A stretch of 64,000 bases of DNA from Trissonchulus latispiculum. Its lineage: Eukaryota > Nematoda > Enoplea > Enoplida > Ironidae. The notes under the pieces are model-generated. The model had not been told where the DNA came from, ran no database searches, and saw only the letters and a list, made by a program, of their open reading frames with translations. Location of the stretch: the NCBI GenBank assembly GCA_030248195.1, contig JASAND010010878.1, forward strand, positions 23,090 through 87,089. The letters are read 5' to 3'. The number at the start of each line of letters is the position of its first letter. Position 1 is the stretch's first letter. Shown in pieces: positions 42,201 through 50,676 of the stretch. A program made the translations under genes and the position numbers.

Positions 42201-45200
42201 TACCCAGCTTCCACATTTTAACGTTGACCAGGATATTTGCATTGAATGATTGCTTATCCTAAAGATAAATATTGGACAGATAATTTGTATCGCCAGTAGT
42301 ACGCACTGTAGAGTTAAAGAACGAACAGACCGTTGGAGGTTAAGTAAAAATTTGCTTACATTTGGGTAATGCGCTCAGTAACAGTCATTTGGATTAAAAT
42401 AGCTTTTAAATTGCATTTAGGCTTATGATACTCAGCTCCGCGCTCACCCTGGATCACTCAAAATTAGCACAATGGGGAGCCTGCAATTAGCAGGCTCCTG
42501 TGCCAACAAACCTGCAAATTCTCCTGTGCCAACACTCCTACAAATTCATGGTCTATGACGCGGTGGTCAGCTCATCGGGGAAAACATTTCGATCAAAGCT
42601 AAGATTATGGAATTTTATATTATATGTTACTTATAAAATATTATATTTTAAATTTTCATGACATATTAGATCATATCAAAGCAATAGGCATGGAGGGTGG
42701 AAAAGGTCCCTCTGTGTCTATTGTGCATAAAATATAACATAAAATACTCAAAATTAAAGCATTCACATTTAATTTGTCTGTTTTATTTCTTATTGCTGGT
42801 TCAGTAGAGACTTCAACTCATGTGAAGTTCATACTGCATTCGCAACCAGCTTAAATTAATTTTTAACACAAATGGTTAGATAATTGCTCTGAAATGTTGT
42901 ACTTAAGAACACACAAATCGACACTTGAGTTGACTGCGGAGGAATGCAGAGGTACTCCGCTTTCGCAACTCAAAACACGAAACTTCAAAATTGACTGTTG
43001 CCTGCCGGCAACAAATTTGTTTAGAGCATAGGCATGGTGCAGCCGCGCCAGAAAAATCCCCCATAATTGTTTTGTACTTATCCGAGATTTTCAAGGAGTT
43101 GGCCAGTCAAGGGGGGAAACCCCTTTGAATGGAGCTGACGGGTGGTCAGGATCCAGTGAGTGTATCATGACCACTTCTGCCCCGGCAGTAGCCTTGCCTT
43201 TGCCTCGGGTAATTGCATTTGCAATTATTCAACGCCAGACTATGGACCCTGAGCAAAATGAGTCTGGCGTTACCCCTCATCGCGAAAGCAACTGGGGTGT
43301 GGCACTACAGGAAAAAAAAAGTTTGACTATCCCCCTTTTTAATCAGTCATGAAAATGGTCGAGTTAAATTTAGAACTTTTTGGTCCGCTTTACTGTTTCG
43401 CGAAAAGGACCAAAATAATTATTTCGGTCAGCTCAACTGACGTTTGTTTTTAGGTGGACTAATTTTGACTATATAAACTAAGAGCACTTATGTCTTCTGT
43501 ATTGTTCCATGTTAAAGTGTAGTTAACCAGTTGATTAAGGTACTCACCGCAATTCGCTGTGCAAGTATCTTCTGATGGGAAAAATATGGAAGTAGTGCTG
43601 ACAGCACAACCACTGTTGCCCAGGCAAGGACTGCACTCCCCCGTAAAAGCGTCACAGTGGAATTCTAAAATAACTAATTATTTTCCCAAAATTCGTGCAT
43701 ATGGGCATGATAAAAACCATTAGTGTATCTTGTCTTGTAGCACAAAATTTCGAGAATTACACTCTTAAAAAGACTCCTGTAGAATTTACGGGAATTCTTG
43801 TAGTTTTCTACAAAAGTGCTCCTGTGCGGTCAGTCACTAGCGGAGCTTCCTGTATTTTCCACACAAATTACTTTTGTATTTTTAGCGGTGTCTCTAATAC
43901 TAAAAATTACAGAAACTTCCTGTACAAAATACTAAGGAAACCTGTAGTTTTTATTACAGGAGTTTCTTGTAGAAAATACTAAGGAAACCTGTAGTTTTTA
44001 TTACAGGAGTTTCTTGTAGAAAATACTAAGGAAACCTGTAGTTTTTATTACAGGAGTTTCTTGTAGAAAATACTAAGGAAACCTGTAGTTTTTATTACAG
44101 GAGTTTCTCGTAGAAAATACTAAGAAAACCTGTAGCTTTGGTCCACTTTTTTGACAATACTAAATCAGATACCAAACCTGTAATTTTTACAAAACAAAAC
44201 CTGTAAATTGGAGCGACCTGTTATTTCAAAAAGGGGGGAGGGGCAGATGCGGGGGACGGCCACTCCCAAAATATTTTCGGCAGGGAGCGGCCGTTACAAA
44301 CAATTCACCCACGGGGTGTTGAAAGACTGAAAATTTCAAAAAATTCAAGAATTTCAGTCTTCAAAAATTACGATCACTGCCACCCTGATATAGTCAGTTT
44401 GCGGCATCAGCGTATCGAGTACATTCCTGTAGAGTAAACCTGTAAAACAGTAAAAACTACAGGATTCATTTGTATGAATACTGGTCTACATTGTAGTCCA
44501 TTCTACAAAAGAAGATCTGGTATAAACTACCAACGACGTCCTGTAGAAATTACAAGACGTAACCTGTAATTTCTACAAAAGCTTTTGTATTTATCATCTA
44601 CAAAAGTAATTCCTGTACTTTCTACTGGAACATTTCTAAGAGTGTAGCCAGATTCAGTTTGTCATACTCTTATGTATTATGTACTCTGTGTGGAACCTAC
44701 CACTGGGAACACAGTCGATGGTGCATTCCTGTTCGAATTCGAAGGACTCGGCCGGACAGTCTTCGCCGGAACAGGCAATACACTGGCGATCTTCGCAGTA
44801 AAATCTCTCTCCAGTTTCAGTTTCAGTTTCAGTTTCAGGTTCAGGTTCATTTTCTTCTTCATCACTTTTGCTAACTAAAATTTCATTTACACTATTTCAG
44901 AATATTTGCTCTAAAATATGCAAAGACTAATGCTTTAAACTGAAGCAATATTATGTGATTAAGTAAAAGCTTACTACCGATTTCTGTGCTCAATCCTAAA
45001 TAATTATGTTTGCAAATGAAAACTTTTTATTAATACAGGAAAAAGCTATATTGACATTGGCTGGTATTTTCATATGTTTGCAATATTTCTATTAATGACC
45101 TCTAGGCTTATTGTGTATGTTATTATGTATGTTATTGTTATTATATATGTTATTATGTAATTGGTTAGGCTTATTATTTACCTGCCTATTAATACATTGT

Positions 45201-45548
45201 TGGTCCAAAATTTCCAAGAACTTTAAGCCTTCCTTGCAGTAAAGCGTTAATGAATGCATATATCGTATTTCTAAAATCGCACACGAACTTCACCTGCAGG
45301 GGGCGGATTTATGCTCGCAATTGACTCAACTAATTACCTCACCTAATTCGTTACTAATGCAAAAACGTTAATTTATCCATTAATCAACTAATTAGTACCT
45401 ATCTCATCCGATGAGTCGGGTAGGCCACATTTCGCCGAACACTCATCAAGACTATCATACTTTCCATCATCGTCTTCTTCTCTACCAAAACAGGCAATTC
45501 CAAACCCTTCTGAACATTCACCTTCCACACAGAAATAGCAATCGGGGG
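32914..45548 (-). CDS. Large secreted cysteine-module protein with PAN-like C-terminus, 5' incomplete
   Basis: At least 17 minus-strand exons join in frame to 873 or more residues, and every visible junction is phase 1 with GT-AG ends. Exons (5' to 3'): 45548-45399, possible microexon 44995-44978, 44874-44701, 43664-43548, 41554-41408, 41229-41077, 40475-40359, 40240-40100, 39386-39213, 38796-38680, 38124-37987, 36248-36111, 35248-35132, 34831-34682, 34197-34060, 33739-33392, 33200-32914. The order of types is D, (B remnant), then A-C-B four times, D, Glu/Thr-rich, PAN-like. A and C modules have six cysteines ending C-x3-C and B has four; the C-terminal half loosely recalls Kunitz domains but spacing does not fit. 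A secreted, disulfide-rich adhesive or matrix protein is inferred. No start codon or signal peptide is seen; upstream lies a transposon block. I do not recognise the family. Confidence 0.8.
33392..33739 (-). CDS. Cysteine-module gene: Glu/Thr-rich acidic exon
   Basis: A 348-nt, phase 1-1 exon with no cysteine, dominated by Glu, Thr, Asp and Ile in (E/D)TE and PE repeats. It probably forms an extended, highly acidic linker between the module array and the PAN-like end. The opposite strand gives a long Ser/Val frame that is only its shadow. Confidence 0.82.
34060..34197 (-). CDS. Cysteine-module gene: second type D exon
   Basis: A 138-nt, phase 1-1 exon encodes SLESCFVCETGSGQCSTAEG and then a segment ending DCEQKCN (C-x3-C). 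The donor is AAT A|GTAAGC. Like the first D exon it starts with C-x2-C. Confidence 0.82.
34395..34490 (-). repeat. tRNA-derived SINE-like copy
   Basis: The minus strand carries TAGCTGAGTGGTAGCG (A-box-like) and GGTTCGATCCCCGC (B-box) about 35 nt apart, followed by TCTGGATGATTTTC. Anticodon and T stems do not pair, so this is not a working tRNA. It shares its tail with 21838-21945. Confidence 0.55.
34682..36248 (-). CDS. Cysteine-module gene: A-C-B block 4
   Basis: The block comprises A (36248-36111: YYCEDRSCRSCEGDECP), C (35248-35132, 117 nt: FACDGLTGLCEPCLGPIGC) and B-like (34831-34682: STVVSWICSSEGGCSPC). This B exon has gained a C-rich middle (CSPCVGDNCP) like A and C, so it is the most divergent member. 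Confidence 0.82.
35511..35683. repeat. ACATGTG-ended miniature repeat, copy 1
   Basis: It runs from ACATTTGCTTGAGGGG to CCTCCTGCACATGTCTG, with GGGG/CCCC blocks and an internal CCGGTTTTT...GGAAAACCCGG palindrome. Four copies occur in the window (also 40603, 58795 and 59351). The interior is non-coding although it has open frames. Confidence 0.65.
36369..36390 (-). repeat. Duplicate of a B-exon 3' end with donor site
   Basis: A 22-bp sequence identical to 37984-38005, i.e. the last 19 coding bases and the donor GTA of the block-3 B exon. It lies in the same intron on the far side of the TIR element. It has no acceptor or exon body in front of it. Confidence 0.6.
36576..37968. mobile_element. 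TIR transposon (8-bp target duplication) carrying a myosin fragment
   Basis: The inverted ends are about 150 bp long with few mismatches (left GGCTTTTGTGTACTGTGTGG at 36576, right complement ending 37968). The flanks are GTATATAT on both sides (36568-36575 and 37969-37976), a perfect 8-bp duplication as made by hAT-type transposases. There is no transposase; the interior carries a myosin heavy-chain pseudogene fragment. Its right end lies 18 bp inside the intron following the block-3 B exon. Confidence 0.85.
37077..37520 (-). pseudogene. Captured myosin heavy-chain motor fragment
   Basis: The minus strand encodes a stretch of a conventional myosin II motor: FICGANIESYLLEKS, then ERSFHIFYQFL, SYRFLSNG, SMRIMGF, SAVLHFGG and KKSDQAVL in the native order. 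These cover the switch-I-to-relay part of the head (the ANIESYLLEKSR, ERSFHIFYQLL and GF..EE...IFR motifs). There is an in-frame stop just after LLEKS, at least one frameshift (near the K-rich run), and the reading ends at a TAA in unrelated sequence. Several motifs that many myosin genes split over exons are contiguous, suggesting a spliced or single-exon source. Pseudogene. Confidence 0.85.
37987..39386 (-). CDS. Cysteine-module gene: A-C-B block 3
   Basis: The block comprises A (39386-39213: SSDEPITEDFN leader, YYCAEGQCVECFGDECP), C (38796-38680, 117 nt: YHCDALTGECTPCLGNNGC) and B (38124-37987: TQTEVVWKCESFGC). A 289-bp foldback element sits in the C-B intron. A myosin-carrying TIR element is inserted 18 bp inside the donor that follows B. 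Confidence 0.85.
38326..38614. mobile_element. Foldback element with CTTAGGAG repeats
   Basis: The ends are AGCCGCGTTGCAAAAGATTC and its complement GAATCTTTTGCAACGCGGCT, a perfect terminal inverted repeat. The 289-bp interior is made of CTTAGGAG/CTCCTAAG units in both orientations. It sits in an intron of the cysteine-module gene and is non-coding. Confidence 0.78.
38857..39010. repeat. AAGAGTACATAATA miniature element, longer diverged copy
   Basis: It starts CCAAGAGTACTTAATACATAAGAGTGTGACAGCTGGC-like, followed by CTCTGCGCGCTAACGGC and a C-run, as in the copy at 39932. The right end is not clear. The end motif also occurs alone at 925, 3982, 16607 and 44656. Confidence 0.5.
39932..40078. mobile_element. 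AAGAGTACATAATA miniature element with target duplication
   Basis: The left end CAAGAGTGCATAATA and right end TATTATGTACTCTTG are inverted repeats. CTAAGAC flanks both sides (39925-39931 and 40079-40085; 8 bp if the preceding G is counted). The 147-bp element includes a run of 10 C. It is intronic in the cysteine-module gene. Confidence 0.75.
40100..41229 (-). CDS. Cysteine-module gene: A-C-B block 2
   Basis: The block comprises A (41229-41077: acidic EEEESVAGEN leader, YYCENRQCLECTGEECP), C (40475-40359, again 117 nt: FHCDAFTSQCVPCLGNTGC) and B (40240-40100: VNTELYWTCEDFGC). Introns are short except that C and A are separated by a miniature ACATGTG-type element at 40603-40789. Confidence 0.85.
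40603..40789. repeat. ACATGTG-ended miniature repeat, copy 2
   Basis: ACACATGTGCTTGGGGGTTT at the left and CCTCCTGCACATGTCTG at the right. Internal CCGGACAAAGCCGG-type palindrome and GGGG/CCCC blocks as in copy 1. It lies in an intron of the cysteine-module gene. Confidence 0.7.
41408..44874 (-). CDS. Cysteine-module gene: A-C-B block 1
   Basis: The block comprises A (44874-44701), C (43664-43548) and B (41554-41408). The A exon has an acidic EPETETETE leader, then FYCEDRQC...CSGEDCP...C-x3-C and VPSG. The C exon is exactly 117 nt (FHCDAFTGECSPCLGNSGC). The B exon starts SNTELLWRC and ends C-x3-C with an acidic tail. The A acceptor is TTTTAG|TTAGC. The donor I chose for B is CAA A|GTACTC, which is less canonical. 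Introns hold an 890-bp foldback element and a SINE-like repeat. Confidence 0.78.
41609..43540. other. Large intron of the cysteine-module gene
   Basis: No exon with the A, B, C or D pattern is visible between 41554 and 43548. About 43095-43300 contains a repeat sharing CCTCGGGTAATTGC with 28930-28960. The rest is AT-rich and featureless. Confidence 0.45.
43759..44645. mobile_element. Foldback element with CCTGTAG/TACAGG repeats
   Basis: The ends ACACTCTTAAAAAGACTCC and GGAACATTTCTAAGAGTGT are imperfect inverted repeats. The interior is filled with CCTGTA...TACAGG units in alternate orientation, including about four tandem copies of a roughly 50-bp unit (43930-44130: CTGTAGTTTTTATTACAGGA and following). 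A GC-rich stretch follows near 44230-44300. It lies in the intron between block-1 A and C. Frames across it are repeat artefacts. Confidence 0.7.
44978..44995 (-). CDS. Possible 18-nt microexon, remnant of a type B exon
   Basis: TTTAG|GATTGAGCACAGAAATCG|GTAGTA has both splice sites, phase 1 at each end and a length divisible by three. Its sequence matches the first bases of the B exons (GAGTGAACACAGAACTG at 40240). It sits exactly where a B exon would precede the first A-C-B block. It may be spliced or just a decayed exon. Confidence 0.35.
45399..45548 (-). CDS. Cysteine-module gene: first visible exon (type D)
   Basis: A phase 1-1 exon of 150 nt encodes a C-x2-C-x4-C-x7-C module starting PDCYFCVEGEC and ending with C-x3-C and a short acidic tail SSDEIG. 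It resembles the later D exon at 34197-34060 (SCFVCETGSGQC). The frame runs back into the intron without an ATG of its own in the exon, so at least one 5' exon is missing. Confidence 0.75.
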   Translation of the reverse strand, partial: PPIAISVWKVNVQKGLELPVLVEKKTMMESMIVLMSVRRNVAYPTHRMR

Positions 45549-45559
45549 CTGAAATAGAA

Positions 45560-46049
45560 AAATAAAAACACAGCAAGTCTATTCCTTTCTAAAATTGTGT
45601 CCTCAGATCAAGGGAAACGGAAATCAAGGAAAGGAATTTGGAAAGGGAATGCTGACGTTGTTTGTTGAAAAATAGTTAATATTAACCGATTAATTAAGTA
45701 TAATGCTTTAATGCAAAAAGACAGCCGATATCAATGCGTTCATTAAATCCTCTAACCCTGTGCCAGAAAAAATTAACTTCATTCTAATTTCTAAACTTGA
45801 GGTTTCTTTAAAGATAACAAGATATATGCACAACATATGAGTATGAATATGAATATATGCTCAATAATATGCTCAACTAAATACCGTTTCATTTTTACAT
45901 TACTTTACGCTCACATTTCTTACATCACCGTTTTGATTGATAAAAGGAGCGAATTTTAAGCAGCAAAAATGTATAAAAAACTGGCTAACTTTGCTTTAAT
46001 TATTAGTAAAAATATCCGAAAACAAAGTCAAGCCCCTTGCTTACTTATG
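45560..46049. other. Stretch upstream of the first visible exon
   Basis: AT-rich intron-like DNA on the minus strand. I see no signal-peptide exon ending in phase 1 here, so the 5' end of the cysteine-module gene must be further upstream or beyond the transposon block. Confidence 0.4.
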
Positions 46050-46528
46050 TATGGACCCTTAGCACACCCATTGCTTGAGTCAGACCCAAAACGTTTTGAA
46101 TCATGATTCTTGTGGAGTACTTCTTGATCCACCCCTTACTTTACTTAGATCCGCTCTGGATTTTTCCGAAATCCAATTTTAAACCGCTGCACACCAATTT
46201 TTGAGTCATGGAACGATATTATGCAGAAAGTTTGGAAATTTATTCGTCTTCATGATCCTCTCATCAAAAACAGTCCAAATTCCTTTTACTGCAAGAAATT
46301 TTAACAATAAAAATTAAAAAAATTGACCTGAATTTTACTCAATCTGTAAAAGACTTGCAATGGCTAGTCTGCTTCCTGTCCGCTCACCGAAGCTAAGCAG
46401 ATTCTAGTACAAGTGAAACCAATTTTCTAGCGTCAACTACATTATAATTTTTTCAAAACTACTAATGACTAGACGTGTTAGAAGATTCTTACAAAAAATT
46501 ATCAAAAATTCGTCTCAATTTTTGAATT
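46050..46528. repeat. Left part of a third copy of the giant-palindrome repeat
   Basis: It matches the left palindrome arm at about 58430-59110 in inverted orientation, and parts of the right arm at 59275-59800 (e.g. CCCATTGCTTGAGTCAGA, ATCCGCTCTGGATTTTTCCG, TTAGAAGATTCTTACAAAAA). It lacks the ACATGTG miniature repeat present in the other copies. The match stops abruptly where the LTR-like element begins. Confidence 0.75.
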
Positions 46529-47124
46529 TGTGAGGGTCCCTCTCTTGAAGCTTTGATATTTTGTGCTGGATCTAGAACATTTGTTTTGAGTTGCTTCTTA
46601 TTGTGTTTTGACTGGTAGTCTTTAGTGTAACCTTTATTGCTGCGTTTAATTCTGGAAATCTTAGCTTAATTCTCTGAATTATAAGCTCTCTGGCATTTAT
46701 GTTTTCGTTGTATTTGAACGGCATATGCCTGAATACTGCAGATTAGGCTTCTCTGCTAGATGTTTCGCCTTGCCTGAGCAATTGGCTATGAACTTCGGAA
46801 CTTTAGCTCCTCTTTGCAAACGTTTGGGTTTAGTTTTGCAGACGATTCAGACCAGTCTTAAGTTTCCTTCTACGAGGACGGTTGCTTTTGCTCCTATGTA
46901 CTTGCTCGCTGTTTGTTTCGTTGTATTTTACTAGTTTGTTTCACCTTTCAGACGGTGATGGCCCTGAGGCCAGCTTAGACTCACAAGTGCTTGCTTTGCA
47001 CCATGGGTGCTCCTCCGGGACTCTTACTTTAATTTCGTATTATTAAATAATATTTTATTATGATTATTATTATTAAAATAACAGCTTTTGCTATTGGGGT
47101 TCACCATAGTTTTAGGCTTTCACA
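46529..47124 (+). repeat. Putative 5' LTR
   Basis: It begins TGTGAGGG and ends CA two bases before TGGCGCTGCGAG. AT-rich promoter-like sequence (ATTAAATAATATTTTATTA) lies near 47041. Only the first 18 bp can be compared with the other end, so the 3' limit is a guess from the CA and primer-binding-like motif. Confidence 0.45.
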
Positions 47125-47606
47125 AATGGCGCTGCGAGTAGGGTAGGGGAAGGTTCTACTCCTACCCTGCCTGCGCTCGCAGCATAGGTCAATATTTATT
47201 TTTATTCGCTTATGTTTTTGGATCTTTTTTCCGTTTTTCTGCCACGGACTTGGCAGTTGTTTTTGTTTTTGATTTGCCTCGGATTCGGCCAAGGACTTTT
47301 CTGCCACGGACTTGGCAGACACTCTCATCTCGGACCTTCGGATTTAAGGTCTTGGTTTTTCAGCCAGGTTGGCTAGTTGTTTTCGTCTGCCACGGAATTT
47401 TGGCAGTAGCATTTTTTATTTTTTGTCTGGTATTTTTTCTTTTCATGTGCAGTTTTGCTCTAAATATTCTGGCAAGGGCGAAGTATAAGAAGCCCATCAA
47501 TTCGTATATCACGTAATAGCAATTTGGTTGTTTTGTTGTTGTCAGTTGATTAAATTTTTATTTAATTTCATCTAATATTTTTAGGCGACGTAAGGCCTTT
47601 CAGGTC

Positions 47607-49409
47607 ATGGCCGACAGTTTTGCGGAAGCTGTTGAAACAAAAAAGGAACCAGGCAAGCCTGCGAACTATCAATGGTCAATGAATGAAATGCTGTCGCAAC
47701 AGCAGGCTGCCCTGAGGCAGCTGCAAGCACGGTTGGAATTTTTGGAACACTCGACCAAACAAAAACTCGACTGCCTAGAAAGCGCTTTAGAGAAGGATGC
47801 ACCTATTGTTTTGGAACCGTTCGCTGGCCCGTTGGGCGAGGACTTCTCAGAATTCATGGTGATGTTTGAACTTTTGGCCCAAGCCAGCTCCTGGAACGAA
47901 GACAAGATGGCCAAGACTTTGCCTGCCTACTTGCGGGAAGGTGCCTTAGAGGCGTACCAGAGCCTGAGCTCTGAGGAAAAGCGCTCTTATGCAGACCTTA
48001 AAAGTAAGTTACTGCCTCTTTTGAAGACTGAAGACTTGGTTAAGCTCAGTGGAGCGCAACTGCGCGGAAAGAAGCAACTCGTTGGAGAGACCGTTTGTGA
48101 CTTTGCCTTAGCGATTCAGAAATTGGTTAGGAATGCTTATCCTAACATTGGATTGGAGGCGCAGAAGATACTTATGAAGGATTTCTTTGTCAATAATTTG
48201 GTAAACTGCATACAGCAGCTAGTCCTTATCTCGGACCCGGAAACCTTCGAAGAAGCTGTGAAACTAGCGAAGCGACATGAGGCGAATCTACTGGTATCTG
48301 GGAAACTTGATCTTTCTTTGCTCAAAGGATTTGGTGGCTATCCGCATGGACAGAGTACAAGTAGCCCGTACAGAAATGTGGACATTCTTGGATTTAACTC
48401 GGGATCGAATCCGACTAATTTGGCAAGCTATGTACAGTCAGAAACATTGTCACGATTCCAGACTCTAACGGAGAAACAATGGTTGCTTGAAGACAGTGAG
48501 TTAATGGCACAACCTTTCAACATGTCTGAGCATAAAACCTGTGACCCTGGTAAAACAGCGAAGATTCTGCGGCTAGTTGAAAACTTGACCCGTCAAGTGG
48601 AGAGTCTAAGGTATGCTAGTGAAAGAGGTCCGAGAAGGTCAAACTGGAATCAGAGGTCCAGAGGTCATACTAAACACGTCTCCGGACAATACATTGATGG
48701 AATTCGCAAGTGGACCATGTGTAATAAAACAATGCATGGCCGTGTCGATACGCCTAATTTTGGGAGTTCGAGTAATAACCCCAGAGCATCTGAAAGACAA
48801 TCCGGCTCCAAGACGAGTTCAAGTGGCATGTTTGGATCCAATGGCAATATGGTAGACAGCGATACTGTCAGGTATCAGCCTGAATCAACTGTCTGGGATC
48901 CTTCAAGGTTTTGCTTCTTATCTTTACAAAATGGTCATAACAGAAAAGTAAGCAATCTTGATTATTGTAATTTTGATTACTCCGTATGCCAAATAGATGG
49001 AACAACTTGCCTTAACAGTCTACCTGAAAAAGGTAAAGCATTAGCTTATTCAGCAACGAGAAGCAATAATATGTCCTGTGTTGTTGGGATTTTGAGTAAC
49101 CCTCAGACCACAATAGAATGCATCCATCCAGTAAAGGACAACTCATTGGACCACGGCAAGGAGACGATTACATGCTCAGTGCAAGGTTCCCCTGAGGGAA
49201 TTGGTTGTCCTGAAACCTTTTCAGTTGGCAATGTAGAAGGAAGTTCCGTGAACATTTCTGAGTCTGTGCTAACGAATGGCTATAATGGTTTGTTTCATGA
49301 TGATAACGTGCATTTATCAAAATGCGAAGAACCTTTAAACTCAAGCATTCAGAGCGAAGTAGAACGACTTGTAGACTGTAATCAGCCGGAGCAATGTTTG
49401 GGCATCTAA
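47607..49409 (+). CDS. Gag-like protein of the LTR element
   Basis: An intact 600-codon frame from ATG 47607 to TAA. Residues about 25-65 look like a coiled coil (QQQAALRQLQARLEFLE). Residues about 70-220 match the retrotransposon gag capsid pattern: FAGPLGEDFSEFMVMFE, then LPAYLREGALEAYQSL, a region of LKSKLLPLL and a helical stretch up to AKRHEANL. The C-terminal half is Ser/Asn-rich with no CCHC zinc knuckle in the visible sequence. The role would be particle assembly and RNA packaging. The integrity of the frame contrasts with the decayed downstream frames and suggests recent activity or retained function. A domesticated host gene is a less likely alternative. Confidence 0.75.
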   Translation: MADSFAEAVETKKEPGKPANYQWSMNEMLSQQQAALRQLQARLEFLEHSTKQKLDCLESALEKDAPIVLEPFAGPLGEDFSEFMVMFELLAQASSWNEDKMAKTLPAYLREGALEAYQSLSSEEKRSYADLKSKLLPLLKTEDLVKLSGAQLRGKKQLVGETVCDFALAIQKLVRNAYPNIGLEAQKILMKDFFVNNLVNCIQQLVLISDPETFEEAVKLAKRHEANLLVSGKLDLSLLKGFGGYPHGQSTSSPYRNVDILGFNSGSNPTNLASYVQSETLSRFQTLTEKQWLLEDSELMAQPFNMSEHKTCDPGKTAKILRLVENLTRQVESLRYASERGPRRSNWNQRSRGHTKHVSGQYIDGIRKWTMCNKTMHGRVDTPNFGSSSNNPRASERQSGSKTSSSGMFGSNGNMVDSDTVRYQPESTVWDPSRFCFLSLQNGHNRKVSNLDYCNFDYSVCQIDGTTCLNSLPEKGKALAYSATRSNNMSCVVGILSNPQTTIECIHPVKDNSLDHGKETITCSVQGSPEGIGCPETFSVGNVEGSSVNISESVLTNGYNGLFHDDNVHLSKCEEPLNSSIQSEVERLVDCNQPEQCLGI

Positions 49410-49616
49410 TTCAACAAAGAAGGTGCTAGCTGCTTAGTAAGAGGTTGTTGGATAACTGGTAACCATTTTGGTACTGCATTCACTCTGCATCAAGTGGAGG
49501 TCGCATTCAAGGATAGATTGCGCTCCGAGGACAGTTATAAATCGAACAGAACAAACTGCTATTGGGAATCAAGGACTAATCAGGAAGAACGCATTACAGA
49601 GGAATTATAATATTCA

Positions 49617-50105
49617 GTGCAGTCAGACCCTGAGGTCTCTGCTAACGTGAAGAATTCTAAAAGTTCCGCCATCTACAGATTCTCAGAGAGTGTGCCTATG
49701 GTAGAGAGCTACTATGATGTCTCTAATTTGCTGAGGCAACATATGGTTGCAGAAGTATTTAAACTTGGTTATAATGGAGAAGTCATTTCTGAACAAAAAT
49801 GTCGATATGTTACTGTATTGTTAAAACTGCAGCTTCCATTGCTTTGTGGGGCAATGCTAATGTTTGAAGAGAGCCTTTCTTGTGATAGTACATGTGGATA
49901 CCGACCCAGGCCGCCACCTGAACCTCCTCCAATTGTCAAGACTGCACGTTGTTCTGATCTTTGTTTTAGCTGGATTTGGTTTTATTTTGTATTGTTTCCG
50001 GTTGTAGTTTGTTTTCTCCATTTTGTCTTGATTCACAGCCTGAGCAGAACACCAAGAAAAGGGTTGGCAGTGCAATTCGACAACGTTTTGCCACATTTTT
50101 TGTAA
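49617..50105 (+). pseudogene. Frame with Pro-rich stem and membrane segment, envelope-like position
   Basis: After the gag stop, the reading continues in fragments; the frame from 49617 (no ATG needed) has a Pro-rich segment (RPRPPPEPPP) followed by about 23 hydrophobic residues (WFYFVLFPVVVCFLHFVLI) and a short basic tail. Its place 3' of gag recalls envelope-like genes, but there is no fusion peptide or family match I recognise. It may be unrelated to an envelope. Listed as decayed because the upstream part lies in other frames with stops. Confidence 0.35.
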
Positions 50106-50675
50106 TAGCATATTTGTTAAATGTGACGTGCTATTTTAGCTATTATGAGTGTACTATTTGACAGTTAATATTCCATTTATCGGCCTGATATTGAATTCCA
50201 TGGCGTGCTAACAAGTTTTTTTATTATTTGCATCTTTTAACGGCATTTGTTACGTATACATGTAATTTAGGACATTTTTTGTGTCATGACTGATGTGACA
50301 TGTGTGCATGTGTTTGATCCTAAGATAGTAGTTTTGTGTGCTGTGCCTAAGCATCTTCGCTGTTGTTTTGTGCTTGGATACATATCATTTTACGTACTCT
50401 TTTACATGTTGCGTAGTTATGGCATTTAAATATTTTTAAGTGTATTGTTTGATTTTCACGATTTTAAATTTAGTGTTTTGTATCCATCTTTTGTGTTATT
50501 TAGTTGAGCAATTTTTTATATATCTGTCTAATATGTATGCATCTATCTGTTGAGAAAATTGTCTTGTTCTTATTTTTGTTTTATACAGTATTCGCGTACG
50601 TCCTGAATTTATGCCCCTGACTCTTGGCAGGTTCCTAACTTTCGTATAATTTGGACTTTAATGTAATTTATTTCA
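50106..50675. other. AT/GT-rich spacer inside the LTR element
   Basis: It is T-rich and non-coding. It ends TAATTTATTTCAG|ACATTC at 50676, a good splice acceptor, so the downstream frame may be expressed from a spliced RNA. Confidence 0.4.
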
Positions 50676-50676
50676 G

